Assembly: GCA_946811695.1 (NCBI GenBank)
Contig: OX328126.1
Location: 83,154,467-83,218,466 of the forward strand
Source: Gonocerus acuteangulatus
Taxonomy: Eukaryota > Arthropoda > Insecta > Hemiptera > Coreidae
Direction: 5' to 3'
Length of the DNA: 64,000 nt
Under the pieces are notes generated by a model, which had not been told where the DNA came from, made no database searches, and saw only the letters and a list, made by a program, of their open reading frames with translations. A program made the position numbers and the translations under genes. Shown here one piece after another: positions 1-11,009 of this stretch (the first letter of the stretch is position 1; every line of letters starts with the position of its first letter).

Positions 1-576
1 CTCCTAGGCTTGAGAGCAGCACTAAGAGAGGACAACTCCACAAGTGCTGCCGAGTTGACGTATGGGCAGCCCTTACGACTACCCGGAGAGCTATTAGAGT
101 CAACCCCTCATCCCGAAGAGCCGCAGGGCTTCCTTTTCAAACTTCGTGAGAATTTCAAGCGCCTGCAGCCCTCCCCACACAGGGCGAGTCAAGCACAAGC
201 CTTTGTTCCCAAGGACTTAAAGACCTGCTCACATGTCTTCCTGCGGGACGACGCCATCAGGAAGCCCCTCACACCGCCATACACTGGACCGCATCCTGTT
301 CTCCAGAGAGGAGATAAGACTTTTGTCATCGGTCTTGGCACAGGGCAGAAGACTGTCACAATAGACAGACTGAAACCAGCCCACATCCTGGAAGACCTCA
401 CCAGCACTACCACCACAACACCAACTCACCCACCTATACCAACACCTCAAGCAGAACCTTGTGACAATACCACCGCCACAGAAGCTGACAAGCCTTCATC
501 AGTGAAGATGTCACGACGTGGTCGCCTCATCAGACTTCCTGTCCGCTTCGGTGACGCTGCCATTGGGGGGAAGTGA
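1..576 (+). CDS. Ty3/gypsy integrase C-terminal fragment (window-edge partial)
   Basis: The frame is open from the first base, so the protein continues upstream of the window. Residues such as SAAELTYGQPLRLPGE are the usual gypsy integrase segment after the catalytic core. They are followed by a chromo/SH3-like C-terminal stretch (HVFLRDD, PPYTGPHPVLQ, VTIDRLKPAH) and the Arg-rich tail RRGRLIRLPVRFGD that closes many arthropod gypsy polyproteins. Integrase inserts the cDNA copy into the genome. The stop at 574-576 abuts a purine run and the presumed 3' LTR, as expected for the end of pol. No frameshift is visible, so this is a fairly young copy. The remainder of the element lies outside the window. 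Confidence 0.85.
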   Translation, partial: LLGLRAALREDNSTSAAELTYGQPLRLPGELLESTPHPEEPQGFLFKLRENFKRLQPSPHRASQAQAFVPKDLKTCSHVFLRDDAIRKPLTPPYTGPHPVLQRGDKTFVIGLGTGQKTVTIDRLKPAHILEDLTSTTTTTPTHPPIPTPQAEPCDNTTATEADKPSSVKMSRRGRLIRLPVRFGDAAIGGK

Positions 577-966
577 TGTAGCACCACGAAAGTAAACTGA
601 CTGACAACACCGTAACCTGACTGTCAACAATGGGAAGGTTACGTAGGGTTAGTCAGTGTTGCCGGTGCCACAATAATTTATGAATATTTAAATTTCTTAC
701 CTCGGTTTTGAGGTAACCCGAAAATTACCTAGCCAAATTTAAGTTTTGTGTGTATAAAAAGTGTGACAACGTGGTGCTGATTTTCTGTGTGATTTTTTTG
801 GACTTTCTTTAAATTATCTGGCAGTGGACCGTTATTTATTATTTAATTTATTATCAGAAGTTAATTATTATTATTTTTCAATTGCCAAGTGTTTTATTTT
901 TTTTATTATATAGACATTTATTTTTTTAACCGGCTTATTTTATTTTTTACCTGATACTCCTCTAAA
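577..966 (+). mobile_element. Presumed 3' LTR of the gypsy element, end unclear
   Basis: A polypurine tract (ggggggaag, 565-573) immediately precedes TGTAGCACC at 577, a plausible TG start of an LTR. A TATA-like tataaaa lies near 755-761. The 3' end cannot be defined because the inverted-repeat structure begins at 967 and the partner LTR is outside the window. Confidence 0.5.
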
Positions 967-2836
967 AAGGCCTTCTACACTTTCCCTATTGTGATCGATA
1001 TCCTCGGGATAAGGTCCCGCGTTTTACAGTGTAATAGTGTAATGACATGACTATTCCATAGCAAATGAAAGCTGATTAAGTATGCTACAAGTTCAATTCG
1101 AATAAAGTTTTTCGAGATATCTTTAGTTTTCAAAATTTCCGCTCTTGAATGTCTGTCATTTTGGGAAAAAACACTTTTGCCGCATATTGTTTACCCGTTT
1201 TGACCGAATAACTCCTCAATGATGTACCAAAACAACAAATAAGGGTTATAGGGTTGTAGAGTATTGCGTTCCTTTCAATAATATATACCTATTACTTTGC
1301 CATTTTATGTAATTTCCTTCAAACGTAAATATAATTTCAGTGTTCATCGTAAAATCAGAAATATAGTGACTACTAGTCCAGGAAACTAAGAGTCATAGAT
1401 GGAAATGTTTGGAACACAATGTTCATAACAACTTCATAACATTGTTTCGGCTAGTTAGGCGGTCAACATATCATTTATTTATTTTACGAGCTTCGCAACG
1501 ACGGCGACTTGCTCTTTTTTTTAAGATACAGTAAAAAATACAAATTTATGTATTCACAATTAACAGTAACTTATAGTACTAAATACAAACAAAAAAAAAA
1601 AAAAAAGTTTAAGGAGAGCATAAGACAAAAGCCTACTAACTTTTGTCTTATGCTCTCCTTAAACTTTTTTGTGTTAAGAATTAATTGCTAAACATTATTT
1701 AGAGCCTTGCTATTTGAACTATAGTTAATGTATTTACATAAGTTATCACTAAAACTAACTGCCATTATTTAACTATTTATTAGGTCATGGAGGATGCTAC
1801 ATGTTGTGGTTTTCCATTAATGTTAAGTAAAATTAAGTAATAATAACATAATAGGGAGAGAAAAAAAAATAAAAAAAAAAATAAATAAATAAAATAAAAA
1901 TAAATAAAAATTATCTTAAAATATCTTTCGTTTCCTCTGATTCTGTGGTAAATGCTTATGTCTTTTAAATATTGGAGTATAGAGTGTATGTATGGACTAC
2001 CCTTTGTAAGAAGTTCTTGTAGGTCGTGTGGAATTTTCAGTTTGTCGCGTCTTCTATATTCAGTGAGTATGTGTTTAATTGTCAGTGTTGTGTAAGTCCT
2101 CATGCTCAACATATCATAAGTCCTCACCTGTAGCCTTTGTGCCGGGGGGAAGGGGGTTTTAGAAGGTTCCATTTTATCGGGTTTTCACACGCATATCTCG
2201 GAAACCCTGCGTCCTAGCGACATAACATAGTTTTTCGAGATATTTTTAGTTTTCAAAATATCCGATCTTGAATGTCTGTCATTTTGGCAAAAAGCAAACT
2301 TTTTTCTATTCTCGACCGGATATCTGTTCAACGATGTACCCAAAAAACAAATGTCGGATATAGGCTCGTAGAGCATTCCATTCTCTTTAATAATATATAT
2401 TACTTTACTATTTTATGTATTTTCTTTCAAACGTTATATACGCACTCACATGGTATTGGCAAAACCATGAACAATATAATGGGCAAGATTTTATCTTATC
2501 TTATATTTTATTGAGTGTGAATAACTGGTCAGTGGGCCCCAAATTACATATTTTGTGCTATTTATACGTCCAGTACTCACTATATTTAGATAATGGAGTA
2601 TATTTTGGACAATACATTGACTTGAAATGGTGGGAATTTCAAAGGTTCATTGAGCGCGAGTTGTCGCCAGGTATCACGATGAACACTAAAATTATTTTTA
2701 CGTTTGAAGGAAACACATAAAATAGTATATATATATTCTTGAAGGGAATGTAATGCACTACAACCCTATACACGGCATTTATTTTTTGGGTTTATCGATA
2801 AAGAGTTATCCGGTCAAAAAGAGCAAAAAGTGTAAA
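967..2836 (+). repeat. Left arm of the large inverted repeat
   Basis: It pairs with 4801-6742. It includes module copies at about 1030-1360, 2180-2430 and, reversed, 2660-2836, plus the reversed LINE tail near 1780-2100. Two small ORFs here recur as identical or nearly identical ORFs on the opposite strand in the right arm, which shows how similar the arms are. Confidence 0.85.
1780..2100 (-). pseudogene. LINE ORF2 C-terminal fragment, mirrored shorter copy
   Basis: The reverse strand encodes TLTIKHILTEYRRRDKLKIP and the following helical tail. This matches the right-arm copy at 5560-5810, but the upstream RLRIGH-like segment and first cysteines are missing. It is a passive part of the inverted-repeat arm. 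Confidence 0.7.
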
Positions 2837-3099
2837 CGTTTATTGTCAACGAGATCTACGCTTCAGTAAAACTTAATAAACATTTCCTAAACTATTTTTC
2901 CTCTACCTAGTTTTGGATTTAAGGACGTTTGAAGAAAAAATCAAATTCAGTTACTTTATAAAGGCTTTAAAATAATAAATTTAAAGCAATAGAACTCATC
3001 TAATGATTAGAATTTCGTAGTAATTATTTTTGTGTTGGACGAATTTTTTTTGTTTTTGTTTTTCTATTTTTTCCGGCACGGTTTCAAAAAGACTATGAT

Positions 3100-3580
3100 T
3101 TTTTTAAATAAAGGCTATTAAAATTTAGTTTTTTGTTTCTCCTGTTTATTAAATATCGTGTAAATAATTCACAAACTATTACAATCAAACGGAAAATAAT
3201 ATTTTGTTTTCATGTAACTTAATATCATAACTGATATCGTTGAAATTAAACATTCGAACCCTGATTAGACTTGAAAAAATCAAAATTGATTATCAACTCA
3301 TTAAAAAAGGACATTATTTCAATATTTCTCTTTGTTGAATTATGATAAATTTACGTTTTAAAGACGTCAGTCTGATTTTTCCAAGTCTAATCAGGGTTTG
3401 AATGTTTAATTTCAACATCAGTGCTGAGATTAAGTTAGATGATAAATAAAATATTATTTGTTGTTTGATTGTAAAAGTTTGTGAATTATTTACACGTAAT
3501 TTAATAAACAGTGGAAACAAAAAACAAAACTCTGGTCTGACAAAGCTGTTCTAAATTTTAATAGCTTTCATTTTTTAAAA
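3100..3580. repeat. Nested ~480-bp imperfect palindrome
   Basis: The left half (about 3100-3285) and right half (about 3372-3580) are reverse complements, sharing taaataattcacaaac, cctgattagacttg and tgtttattaaat. The right half carries roughly 34 extra bases near 3530-3555. It has no coding capacity and resembles a fold-back MITE inside the larger inverted repeat. Confidence 0.75.
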
Positions 3581-3658
3581 AAAAAAACATTTAAATCGGT
3601 TAAGATTTGGAGGCTGTAGCCTTTTTTAAACACGAAAACTAGTTTGGCCCCACTGTGC

Positions 3659-3716
3659 GGCGGCAGGAATTTTCTTATCTCACGGCTCATTGGGAAAAAT
3701 CCTCGCTGCACTCGGA
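3659..3716 (+). repeat. SINE-1 body fragment
   Basis: The segment ggcaggaattttcttatctc through ctcgctgcactcgg matches the post-tRNA body of the SINE at 57018-57227. The tRNA head and poly(A) tail are missing. Confidence 0.6.
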
Positions 3717-4800
3717 GAAATAAGTGCAAAAAACTTTCGTCTATCTGAACGGTTCTACTTATTACGGTTGTATAAGTTTGAAAAAATATACCATCCCTTT
3801 CCATGGGATATGGTACATTCTCCTGTTTGTAGCTCAGGGGTCTGTGAATGAGTGAGTGGACATGTGTGTGAAGGTAAGGAGTCATAAAGTAAAGGCTTGT
3901 AGATAATAAAACTATAATTAACAATAACTCCTTACATTGATAATAGTGATATGACGCTTCTTGTGAATGGGTGATGATGTTGCAGTTTGATGGGTTGCTT
4001 GTTTCTAAGTTGGCATGTTGGCTGGCTACTCCAGTACTCCTTGCTTTCAGTTGCTTGGTTTTCTACTCCATATTACTGTAGTTAACGTTCGGAGAGAGAA
4101 ACTTGGAGCTAGTGTCCATTAACTTGAATACTAGTTAACGGCCATTTTTGACATGAGCCTGTCATATCTCCATGGCAAGGAGGTAGGACCAAGTAGTGTA
4201 GTGATGACTCGACGTACGTGTGATGATGATTGAACAACGGTTCTTGTTATTTTTTTATTGCTTCTAGTAGGAGTAAAACAAGATAAGAAAATGGAAAATA
4301 CGTCAATAAAACAGTATAAGTAAAATAAGAAAAAAAAAAATGGTTTTATAAATACAGCTTTCCAAGACGCCTCACTTTTTAATTTAATTTTCTTTTTTTT
4401 TTCTTTTTTTACATTTACTAGTAAAACTGTAAAACAAATATTCTAGTAAAACAAGATAAGAAAATGGGAAAGATATTTATCATTTTTCACGAAGGATTTT
4501 GTCTCTGTTTACCTTCGTTTTTGATAGTTTGTATTTTTCTGGGTTTCCCTTAGTTTTTAATTGCTTGCTGTTATTTTGATTGCGCTTTTTTCAATTAAAC
4601 ATGACAAAAATGTTTAGAAGGTCCCATTTTTCGGGGTTTCACTTATATCTCGGAAACCCCGCGCCCTAGCTACATGACTATTCCATAACAAATGAAAGCT
4701 GATTAAGTATGCTACAAGTTCAATTCGAATAAAGTTTTTCGAGATATCTTTAGTTTTCGAAATATCCGCTCTTGAATGTCTGTCATTTTGAGAAAAAAAC

Positions 4801-6742
4801 ACACTTTTTGCTCTTTTTGACCGGATAACTCTTTAACGATAAACCCAAAAAATAAATGCCGTGTATAGGGTTGTAGAGCATTACATTCCCTTCAAGAATA
4901 TATATATACTATTTTATGTGTTTCCTTCAAACGTAAAAATAATTTTAGTGTTCATCGTGATACCTGGCGACAACTCGCGCTCAATGAACCTTTGAAATTC
5001 CCACCATTTCAAGTCAATGTATTGTCCAAAATATACTCCATTATCTAAATATAGTGAGTACTGGACGTATAAAAAGCACAAAATATGTAATTTGGGGCCC
5101 ACTGACCAGTTATTCACACTCAATAAAATATAAGATAAGATAAAATCTTGCCCATTATATTGTTCATGGTTTTGCCAATACCATGTGAGTGCGTATATAA
5201 CGTTTGAAAGAAAATACATAAAATAGTAAAGTAATATATATTATTAAAGAGAATGGAATGCTCTACGAGCCTATATCCGACATTTGTTTTTTGGGTACAT
5301 CGTTGAACAGATATCCGGTCGAGAATAGAAAAAAGTTTGCTTTTTGCCAAAATGACAGACATTCAAGATCGGATATTTTGAAAACTAAAAATATCTCGAA
5401 AAACTATGTTATGTCGCTAGGACGCAGGGTTTCCGAGATATGCGTGTGAAAACCCGATAAAATGGAACCTTCTAAAACCCCCTTCCCCCCGGCACAAAGG
5501 CTACAGGTGAGGACTTATGATATGTTGAGCATGAGGACTTTTGATATGTTGAGACCAAGTAGTACTGACTAGACTTCGCATTGGACACTCGTTGCTCACA
5601 CATAATTACCTCACGGAGAAAAAAGAAAAACCAATATGCAGAGTTTGTAACACAACACTGACAATTAAACACATACTCACTGAATATAGAAGACGCGACA
5701 AACTGAAAATTCCACACGACCTACAAGAACTTCTTACAAAGGGTAGTCCATACATACACTCTATACTCCAATATTTAAAAGACATAAGCATTTACCACAG
5801 AATCTGAGGAAACGAAAGATATTTTAAGATAATTTTTATTTATTTTTTTTTTTTCATTTTTTTATTTTTTTTTTCTCTCCCTATTATGTAATTATTACTT
5901 AATTTTACTTGGTCATTAATGGAAAACCACAACATGTAGCATCCTCCATGACCTAATAAATAGTTAAATAATGGCAGTTAGTTTTAGTGATAACTTATGT
6001 AAATACATTAACTATAGTTCAAATAGCAAGGCTCTAAATAATGTTTAGCAATTAATTCTTAACACAAACCTACTAACTTTTGTCTTATGCTCTCCTTAAA
6101 CTTTTTTTTTTTTTTTTGTTTCTATTTAGTACTATAAGTTACTGTTAATTGTGAATACATAAATTTGTATTTTTTACTGTATCTTAAAAAAAAAGAGCAA
6201 GTCGCCGTCGTTGCGAAGCTCGTAAAATAAATAAATGATATGTTGACCGCCTAACTAGCTGAAACAATGTTATGAAGTTGTTATGAACATTGTGTTCCAA
6301 ACATTTCCATCTATGACTCTTAGTTTCCTGGACTAGTAGTCACTATATTTCTGATTTTACGATGAACACTGAAATTATATTTACGTTTGAAGGAAATTAC
6401 ATAAAATGGCAAAGTAATAGGTATATATTATTGAAAGGAACGCAATACTCTACAACCCTATAACCCTTATTTGTTGTTTTGGTACATCATTGAGGAGTTA
6501 TTCGGTCAAAACGGGTAAACAATATGCGGCAAAAGTGTTTTTTCCCAAAATGACAGACATTCAAGAGCGGAAATTTTGAAAACTAAAGATATCTCGAAAA
6601 ACTTTATTCGAATTGAACTTGTAGCATACTTAATCAGCTTTCATTTGCTATGGAATAGTCATGTCATTACACTATTACACTGTAAAACACGGGACCTTAT
6701 CCCGAGGATATCGATCACAATAGGGAAAGTGTAGAAGGCCTT
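4801..6742 (+). repeat. Right arm of the large inverted repeat
   Basis: Reverse complement of the left arm. It retains a longer LINE fragment than the left arm (extra bases around 5540-5655), so it is probably closer to the ancestral sequence. It ends at 6742 in aaggcctt, mirroring 967. Confidence 0.85.
5560..5810 (+). pseudogene. LINE ORF2 C-terminal zinc-knuckle fragment
   Basis: The translation includes an RLRIGH-like start, LLTHNYL, then CRVCNTTLTIKHILTE. This is the C-terminal Cys/His region typical of Jockey/I-type non-LTR retrotransposons. It is followed by a leucine-rich tail (LQYLKDISIYHRI) and the stop. The T/A-rich stretch after 5820 may be the degraded LINE tail. The fragment lacks RT and endonuclease, so it is a 5'-truncated LINE captured in the inverted repeat. 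Confidence 0.75.
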
Positions 6743-7451
6743 CAAGAAAACGATAAGAGCAAAGACGATACGTTTTGGGTTTGTGATCCTAAACTTTGTA
6801 ATTTAGATGACTCGACTTTGAAAAACGTAGTATCTGCTTTCAAGTATATGACGCAGTTAACCCCTACGACTTTATTTAATTTTTATTTCTATTTTTTTAA
6901 TATTTAACTGTTTATTTGATATAAAAAACAAAACATGATATACAGCCTGTACATCATGTTTTGTTTTTGGTTTAGTTTAGCCTGTATATCATGTGGGACA
7001 CCCTGTATTATACAGGGTGTCCCACATTGAGGTGTCATAACTCTAGGGGTTTATTCTGCATATAATTTGTAGTTCAATGGCGCAGAAATGATCTTTCTAT
7101 CTGAAAATGTAGAGGAGCTACGCAAACTTTTCACTTTTTAAATAACTACTGGCTTTTTTAAAGAAAAACTGAGTTTTCGGAATTTTTGATCAATGTATCG
7201 TAAAAAAAGACGACATTTTTAGAATCTACATTAAATTTCTAATAAGATACACTGGTTATTGAAACATTACCACGTAAATTAAGAGCCATATAAATGAGAA
7301 TGTTTAATATTAGTGTTTTATTAAATTATTCAATATTTTCTTAATCACCTATTTTTAGACTTCGCTTCAAAGTTGCATTATTTAATAAGCTTTAAAATGG
7401 TACCTCGTAGTTTTAGAAAGAAATCTATTTCACTCTATTTTTTTCTGATTT
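6743..7451. other. Intergenic stretch with palindromic mariner-type ends
   Basis: No gene is seen. It contains two palindromes: 6924-6968 (around acagcctgt) and 6991-7027. The region after 7027 is AT-rich and unassigned. Confidence 0.6.
6991..7027. repeat. Perfect 37-bp palindrome of two mariner-type TIRs
   Basis: The half-site atgtgggacaccctgtat is followed by one base and its exact complement. The motif cagggtgtccca is a common Tc1/mariner-family terminus and recurs at 17728. Two termini meet head to head around a TA-containing centre. Confidence 0.75.
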
Positions 7452-7587
7452 TAGCGCGGTTCCTCCCTCCCTTCATAGGGAGGAACCCCGCTTATAAGGT
7501 TGATCTCATAAAACAATCCGGAAGTGCCGACCAGAAAATTTCGCGTTTTAGAACCCCTTGAGACCGAAAATAACGGTGGTTCAAATT

Positions 7588-7662
<75 letters not shown>

Positions 7663-9570
7663 CTGGCGGATTTCTGGCTTCCCTGATGGTCCGATTTTGA
7701 TGAAATTTGGTACAAAAATCCGTCAAGTTCGTTAACCAGCAAAATCCGCCCACTGGAAGATGGCGTTTGGGGCGAAATTCACGCAAAAAAAAAGTAACGC
7801 TTACGTTTTTGAGTTCATATGCTTGTAAGTACTTGTTTTATAATCTTCTTGGCCTAGGAAAACGAATGACACCATTTTTAAGGTGATAGCTTTAACCGTT
7901 TTCGAGAAAATTGGGAACATAGTTGCTGAATAACGTTTTTGGTTTGGGTACTTACAATCATGGGATTAAGTTGAAACATTTTTGCATGTTTGAATTTCAT
8001 CAAATCTAACATGTTAATCTTTTGGTTACGTTTGGAGTTAAGGAAGGGTTAGAATAAAATATTTTATGAACAGACATGAAAAGTTTTGGGAACTTCGTAT
8101 ACTTTCATTAATATCTCGAACACGGTTGGGAAATTTTGATAAGTGTAAAGAAACTATTTGAAAGCTTTCTAAATTCTCTACAAAAAAGATTCTGAAGCAA
8201 TTTTTGATTGGGTGATGTCAATCGAAGAAATAAGTGCTTATAAAACTTCAAATACGTGTGTTTAGTTCATATGATCGGGTTTTTGTCGTTCTTTGGTAAT
8301 TTTTGTCTCTTTTCCTTAGTTTTTTATTGCTTTTTATTTTTGTAATTTATTATGTTGTATTTATAAGGAAAATATATTTGTGTGTAAAACAGTATAGGTA
8401 AAATGAGACCAATTTTCTGTTGCTAGAAATAATGAAAAGTTTTGGTAACTTCATATATTTTCATTAATATCTCGGAAACGGTTGAAAATCTTGGGAAACG
8501 AAAGGTTACCATTCGAAAGCTTACTAAATTGCCTACAAAAAAGGATCCAAACAAAGTTTTGAATAAGCGATGTCAATCGGAGAAATAAGTGCTTAAATTT
8601 TGAAGTAATTGATTTCGTTTATTCGAACGGTTCTTTTTGTCTGTTTTTATTCCTTGTTATTTTTTAATTGCTTAAAGTTGGCTAATGTATTTGACAACAA
8701 AACACATTAATTAAAATAAGAAAAACAATTCATTGTTATAAATATATCAAGCTGTACCGTATGAAATGTCAGTTTTGGATTTGCCGATTTCGTTCAAATG
8801 TCTTGAAACTGTCGAGGCTCCTACTCCGAGTTCTTTGGCATATTCCCTAGTGTTTGCAATTGCTTATAGTAGTCAAATGTATTTGCCAATAAAACAGGAT
8901 AAGTGTAATTAGAAACAATATTTTATTTTTGCGGAATCTTGGGATTCTCAGATGCCGTATGAATATCTATTAGGCCCCATTCGTATATTTTCCTTAATAT
9001 CTCAAAAAGGGTTAGGAAATCGTGGCAAGTGAAATGTAACATTTCGAAAGCTTACTAAATTCTCTACAAAAAATGTATTGAAGAAATGTCTGATGGGGTC
9101 GTCACAAGAGAAATAAGTGCTTAAAACTTAGTTAGTTAGTTTCGTTTATTTAAACGGATCTATTTGTGTGTTTCCCGCAGTTTTTTTTTCACTGCTCGTT
9201 ATTTTTGTACTTGTTTATAGCAGTCAAATGTATTTGTCAGTAAACAGGATACGTATAATTAGAAGGAATATTTTGTTTGTTAGAATTCGAAGATGCCGTA
9301 TGAATATCTAGATTACAGTACTGGTGTTGATGTCGTTCTTGAGAATTGTTCTTGATATTCCTTATTTTCGTCTGTTACCCATAGTTTTTTTATTGTTAGT
9401 AGTTTTTTCTTATTGATTATGGAATATAATTCTATTTGGCTATAAAACAGGATACGTAAAATTAGTAACAATATTCCGGAGATTTCTGAGCGAAATGCCT
9501 TGTATGATTTTCTACCACCACGAACGGCGTTTTTCCTCTATTTACCCCAAATTTTAATTGGTTGCTGTTT
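7452..9570 (+). mobile_element. HINE-A copy 1 (non-autonomous Helentron-like), 3' end unclear
   Basis: It starts with TAGCGCGGTTCC and a palindrome (cctccctccc..gggagg), then a conserved block, a (TA)n tract at 7590-7657, and a second conserved block (gttaaccagcaaaatccgcc). Downstream, a ~150-bp module recurs in tandem at about 8085, 8450 and 8985: acttcgtatactttcattaa, then an atatctcg..cggttg core, ending gagaaataagtgctta. The typical 3' hairpin end is not found, so the end is approximate. No protein is encoded. Confidence 0.65.
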
Positions 9571-9700
9571 TTAACTCGTTTCCTGCTTCACTCCACAGAT
9601 GGGAAACACGCTTCTGACGTCGACCCAATGACGTAATCCGAAGTGCCTAATAAATGATTTCACGTTTTAGAACAGGTAGATATCGAAAACAGCTGTGCTT
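9571..9700 (+). mobile_element. Diverged HINE-A-like 5' end
   Basis: The block from ctgcttcactcc to gttttagaac aligns base by base with the first ~100 bp of HINE-A (nnaatccgnaagtgcc, tttcncgttt). It lacks the intact TAGCGCGG terminus. The segment after gaacaggtagatatcg recurs at 43619. Confidence 0.5.
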
Positions 9701-9807
9701 CAAAATAGAATCTATTGTTGAGTAATTATATGAATCTTTGTATAATAACTCCAATAGAATTATTCCAGCAGGTCTAGTAGATTTTCAAAATGTCTACGAA
9801 TATAAGC

Positions 9808-10059
9808 TTAACGTCTAACTGAATCCACGGCATTAGGAAAGACGTCTTGTCTTTGAGTTCTCATGAGCTGGCACTGCTCCTGGATCCTGTTGACGAGTTC
9901 CTCCTTCGTCTCGGGCTCTGAGTACACTTTGCTCTTCAATGTTCCCAAGACATGGAAATCTAGAGGTTTCAGATCAGGGGATCTAGGAGGCAAACGAACT
10001 GGTCCATAGAGGCCGATACAACGATTAGGGAATTCAGTGTTCAGCCATTCCTTCACCAC
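9808..10059 (-). pseudogene. mariner/Tc1-type transposase C-terminal fragment
   Basis: The reverse-strand translation contains CIGLYGPVRLPPRSPDLKPL, then DF and a LKSKVY segment. This is the last part of a DDE transposase of the IS630/Tc1/mariner superfamily, where RSPDLTPLDF holds the third catalytic acid. Only ~83 codons remain and the catalytic N-terminal half is gone. The (TA)n tract at 10081 follows directly. It is a dead relic. Confidence 0.75.
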
Positions 10060-10078
10060 TCGTTTTATTTGAAATTTG

Positions 10079-10080
<2 letters not shown>

Positions 10081-10134
<54 letters not shown>
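10081..10134. repeat. (TA)n microsatellite
   Basis: About 27 TA units. Unlike most TA tracts in this window, it is not flanked by recognisable HINE-A or HINE-B sequence. Confidence 0.95.
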
Positions 10135-10946
10135 CTTATGAGTTGGTAGACTGAAAGGACGTTTTTTAAAAAGGAATAATAAGCCACAGGTTTATAGCCA
10201 CTACCCCACCAATGCAATGATTTCGTCTTGACGGCTTGCCATTCCTAGACTGTAGAAATCCTTTGCCCGTCCGGTTTACCAGAGCTTGTATGAGCTCTCG
10301 CCTGCACAGGTATATTTCTCCGGTATACCGGAAGGTGTATGGCCGGCCTAAAGGTTAGCCAATTGGAATGGAATGGCCCATGCAAACGTTGTTAATGGCC
10401 ATATTGACCACAAGGGGCCATTATTCACCAATGGTGCCGTTGACTTTTTCCGTCCTCATGATTCGTAGATTCGAAATAAAAATAAAAAAAAAAAAAAAAA
10501 TAGATCTCGAAAAACTCAATTTTGCGGGGGTCAATATGGAGGTTATTTTTTCCAATGTCGCATTGGAGAATCATCTGGCCAAAGGATCACCCTTTGGGGG
10601 TAATAGGGGTCAACCTGAACGGTTTGTCCTTATTGGTCATTAGGTATTCGTGAGTCAGAACGCTGTGGCCGATACGTAGTCTTGCTACTACTACTTCCTC
10701 ACGCCGTGATCTTCTATATGACGAAGGCCAATCTTCTACTGTAGACTTCACTGCCCTTTGTTTTTGTAGTGTTAGTCCAGTCTAGTTGCCAATTATTTAA
10801 GGTAGTTTGATCAGTGTACCTTGATACATCTTAATGATTGTTGAGAGTCCCTCCGGCGGCTGGATTTTTCTCATCTCACGGGCCAGAGGTCCGTGCGTCG
10901 CAAAAAAAGATAAAAAGTTATTGTTATTTAGCGTTTATTTTATTTA
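10135..10946. other. Unassigned region upstream of the large gene
   Basis: No convincing gene. A ggtataccgg-containing segment near 10320 and an A-rich tract at 10481-10500 are visible. A SINE-1 body scrap (cggcggctggatttttctca) lies near 10852-10905. An upstream exon or promoter of the 11010 gene may lie here, but I cannot place one. Confidence 0.4.
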
Positions 10947-10964
10947 TTTATTTATTTATTTTTA
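10928..10964 (+). promoter_or_regulatory. Possible 3' splice site before the large ORF
   Basis: A pyrimidine-rich (ttta)n run ends in ttttag at 10958-10963, a good 3' splice acceptor 46 bp upstream of the ATG. It suggests the transcript may have a non-coding upstream exon. In-frame TAA at 11007-11009 means coding cannot extend upstream of 11010 in this frame. Confidence 0.4.
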
Positions 10965-11009
10965 GGAAAGGGGATAACTTCCAGTGACAAAGCTCTGTGT
11001 CGAAGGTAA

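Larger units (their letters stand above)
2837..4800. other. Spacer between the inverted-repeat arms
   Basis: AT-rich sequence with no convincing gene. It contains the nested palindrome at 3100-3580, a Met-tRNA-type SINE scrap at 3659-3716 and long T/A runs near 4330-4410. The right part (4620-4800) is one more copy of the module that recurs in the arms. Confidence 0.6.
967..6742. repeat. 5.8-kb structure with ~1.9-kb inverted-repeat arms
   Basis: The left arm (967-2836) and right arm (4801-6742) are near-identical reverse complements. The outer ends are aaggccttctacac and its complement. Both arms carry the same chain of modules: a repeated block containing ttgaatgtctgtcatttt, a LINE 3' fragment, and homopolymer and AT stretches. 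The right arm is about 115 bp longer near 5540-5655 and the left arm has a local hairpin at 1600-1670. The spacer (2837-4800) holds a second palindrome, a SINE scrap and unassigned AT-rich DNA. No transposase is visible. It could be a large fold-back element or an inverted duplication of local sequence. No clear target-site duplication was found at the outer ends. Confidence 0.85.

Noticed and set aside
2272..2720. 80- and 101-codon ORFs repeated at 4914-5362
   Set aside because: They are conserved only because the arms of the inverted repeat are copies; no domain, and the reading frame runs through AT repeats.
7451..7786. ORFs made of YIYIYI runs (also at 29881, 42455, 43870, 47038, 54927, 63561)
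   Set aside because: They are translations of (TA)n microsatellites in HINE elements.
10368..10643. 91-codon ORF upstream of the large gene
   Set aside because: It passes through a poly(A)-like tract and has no recognisable domain.
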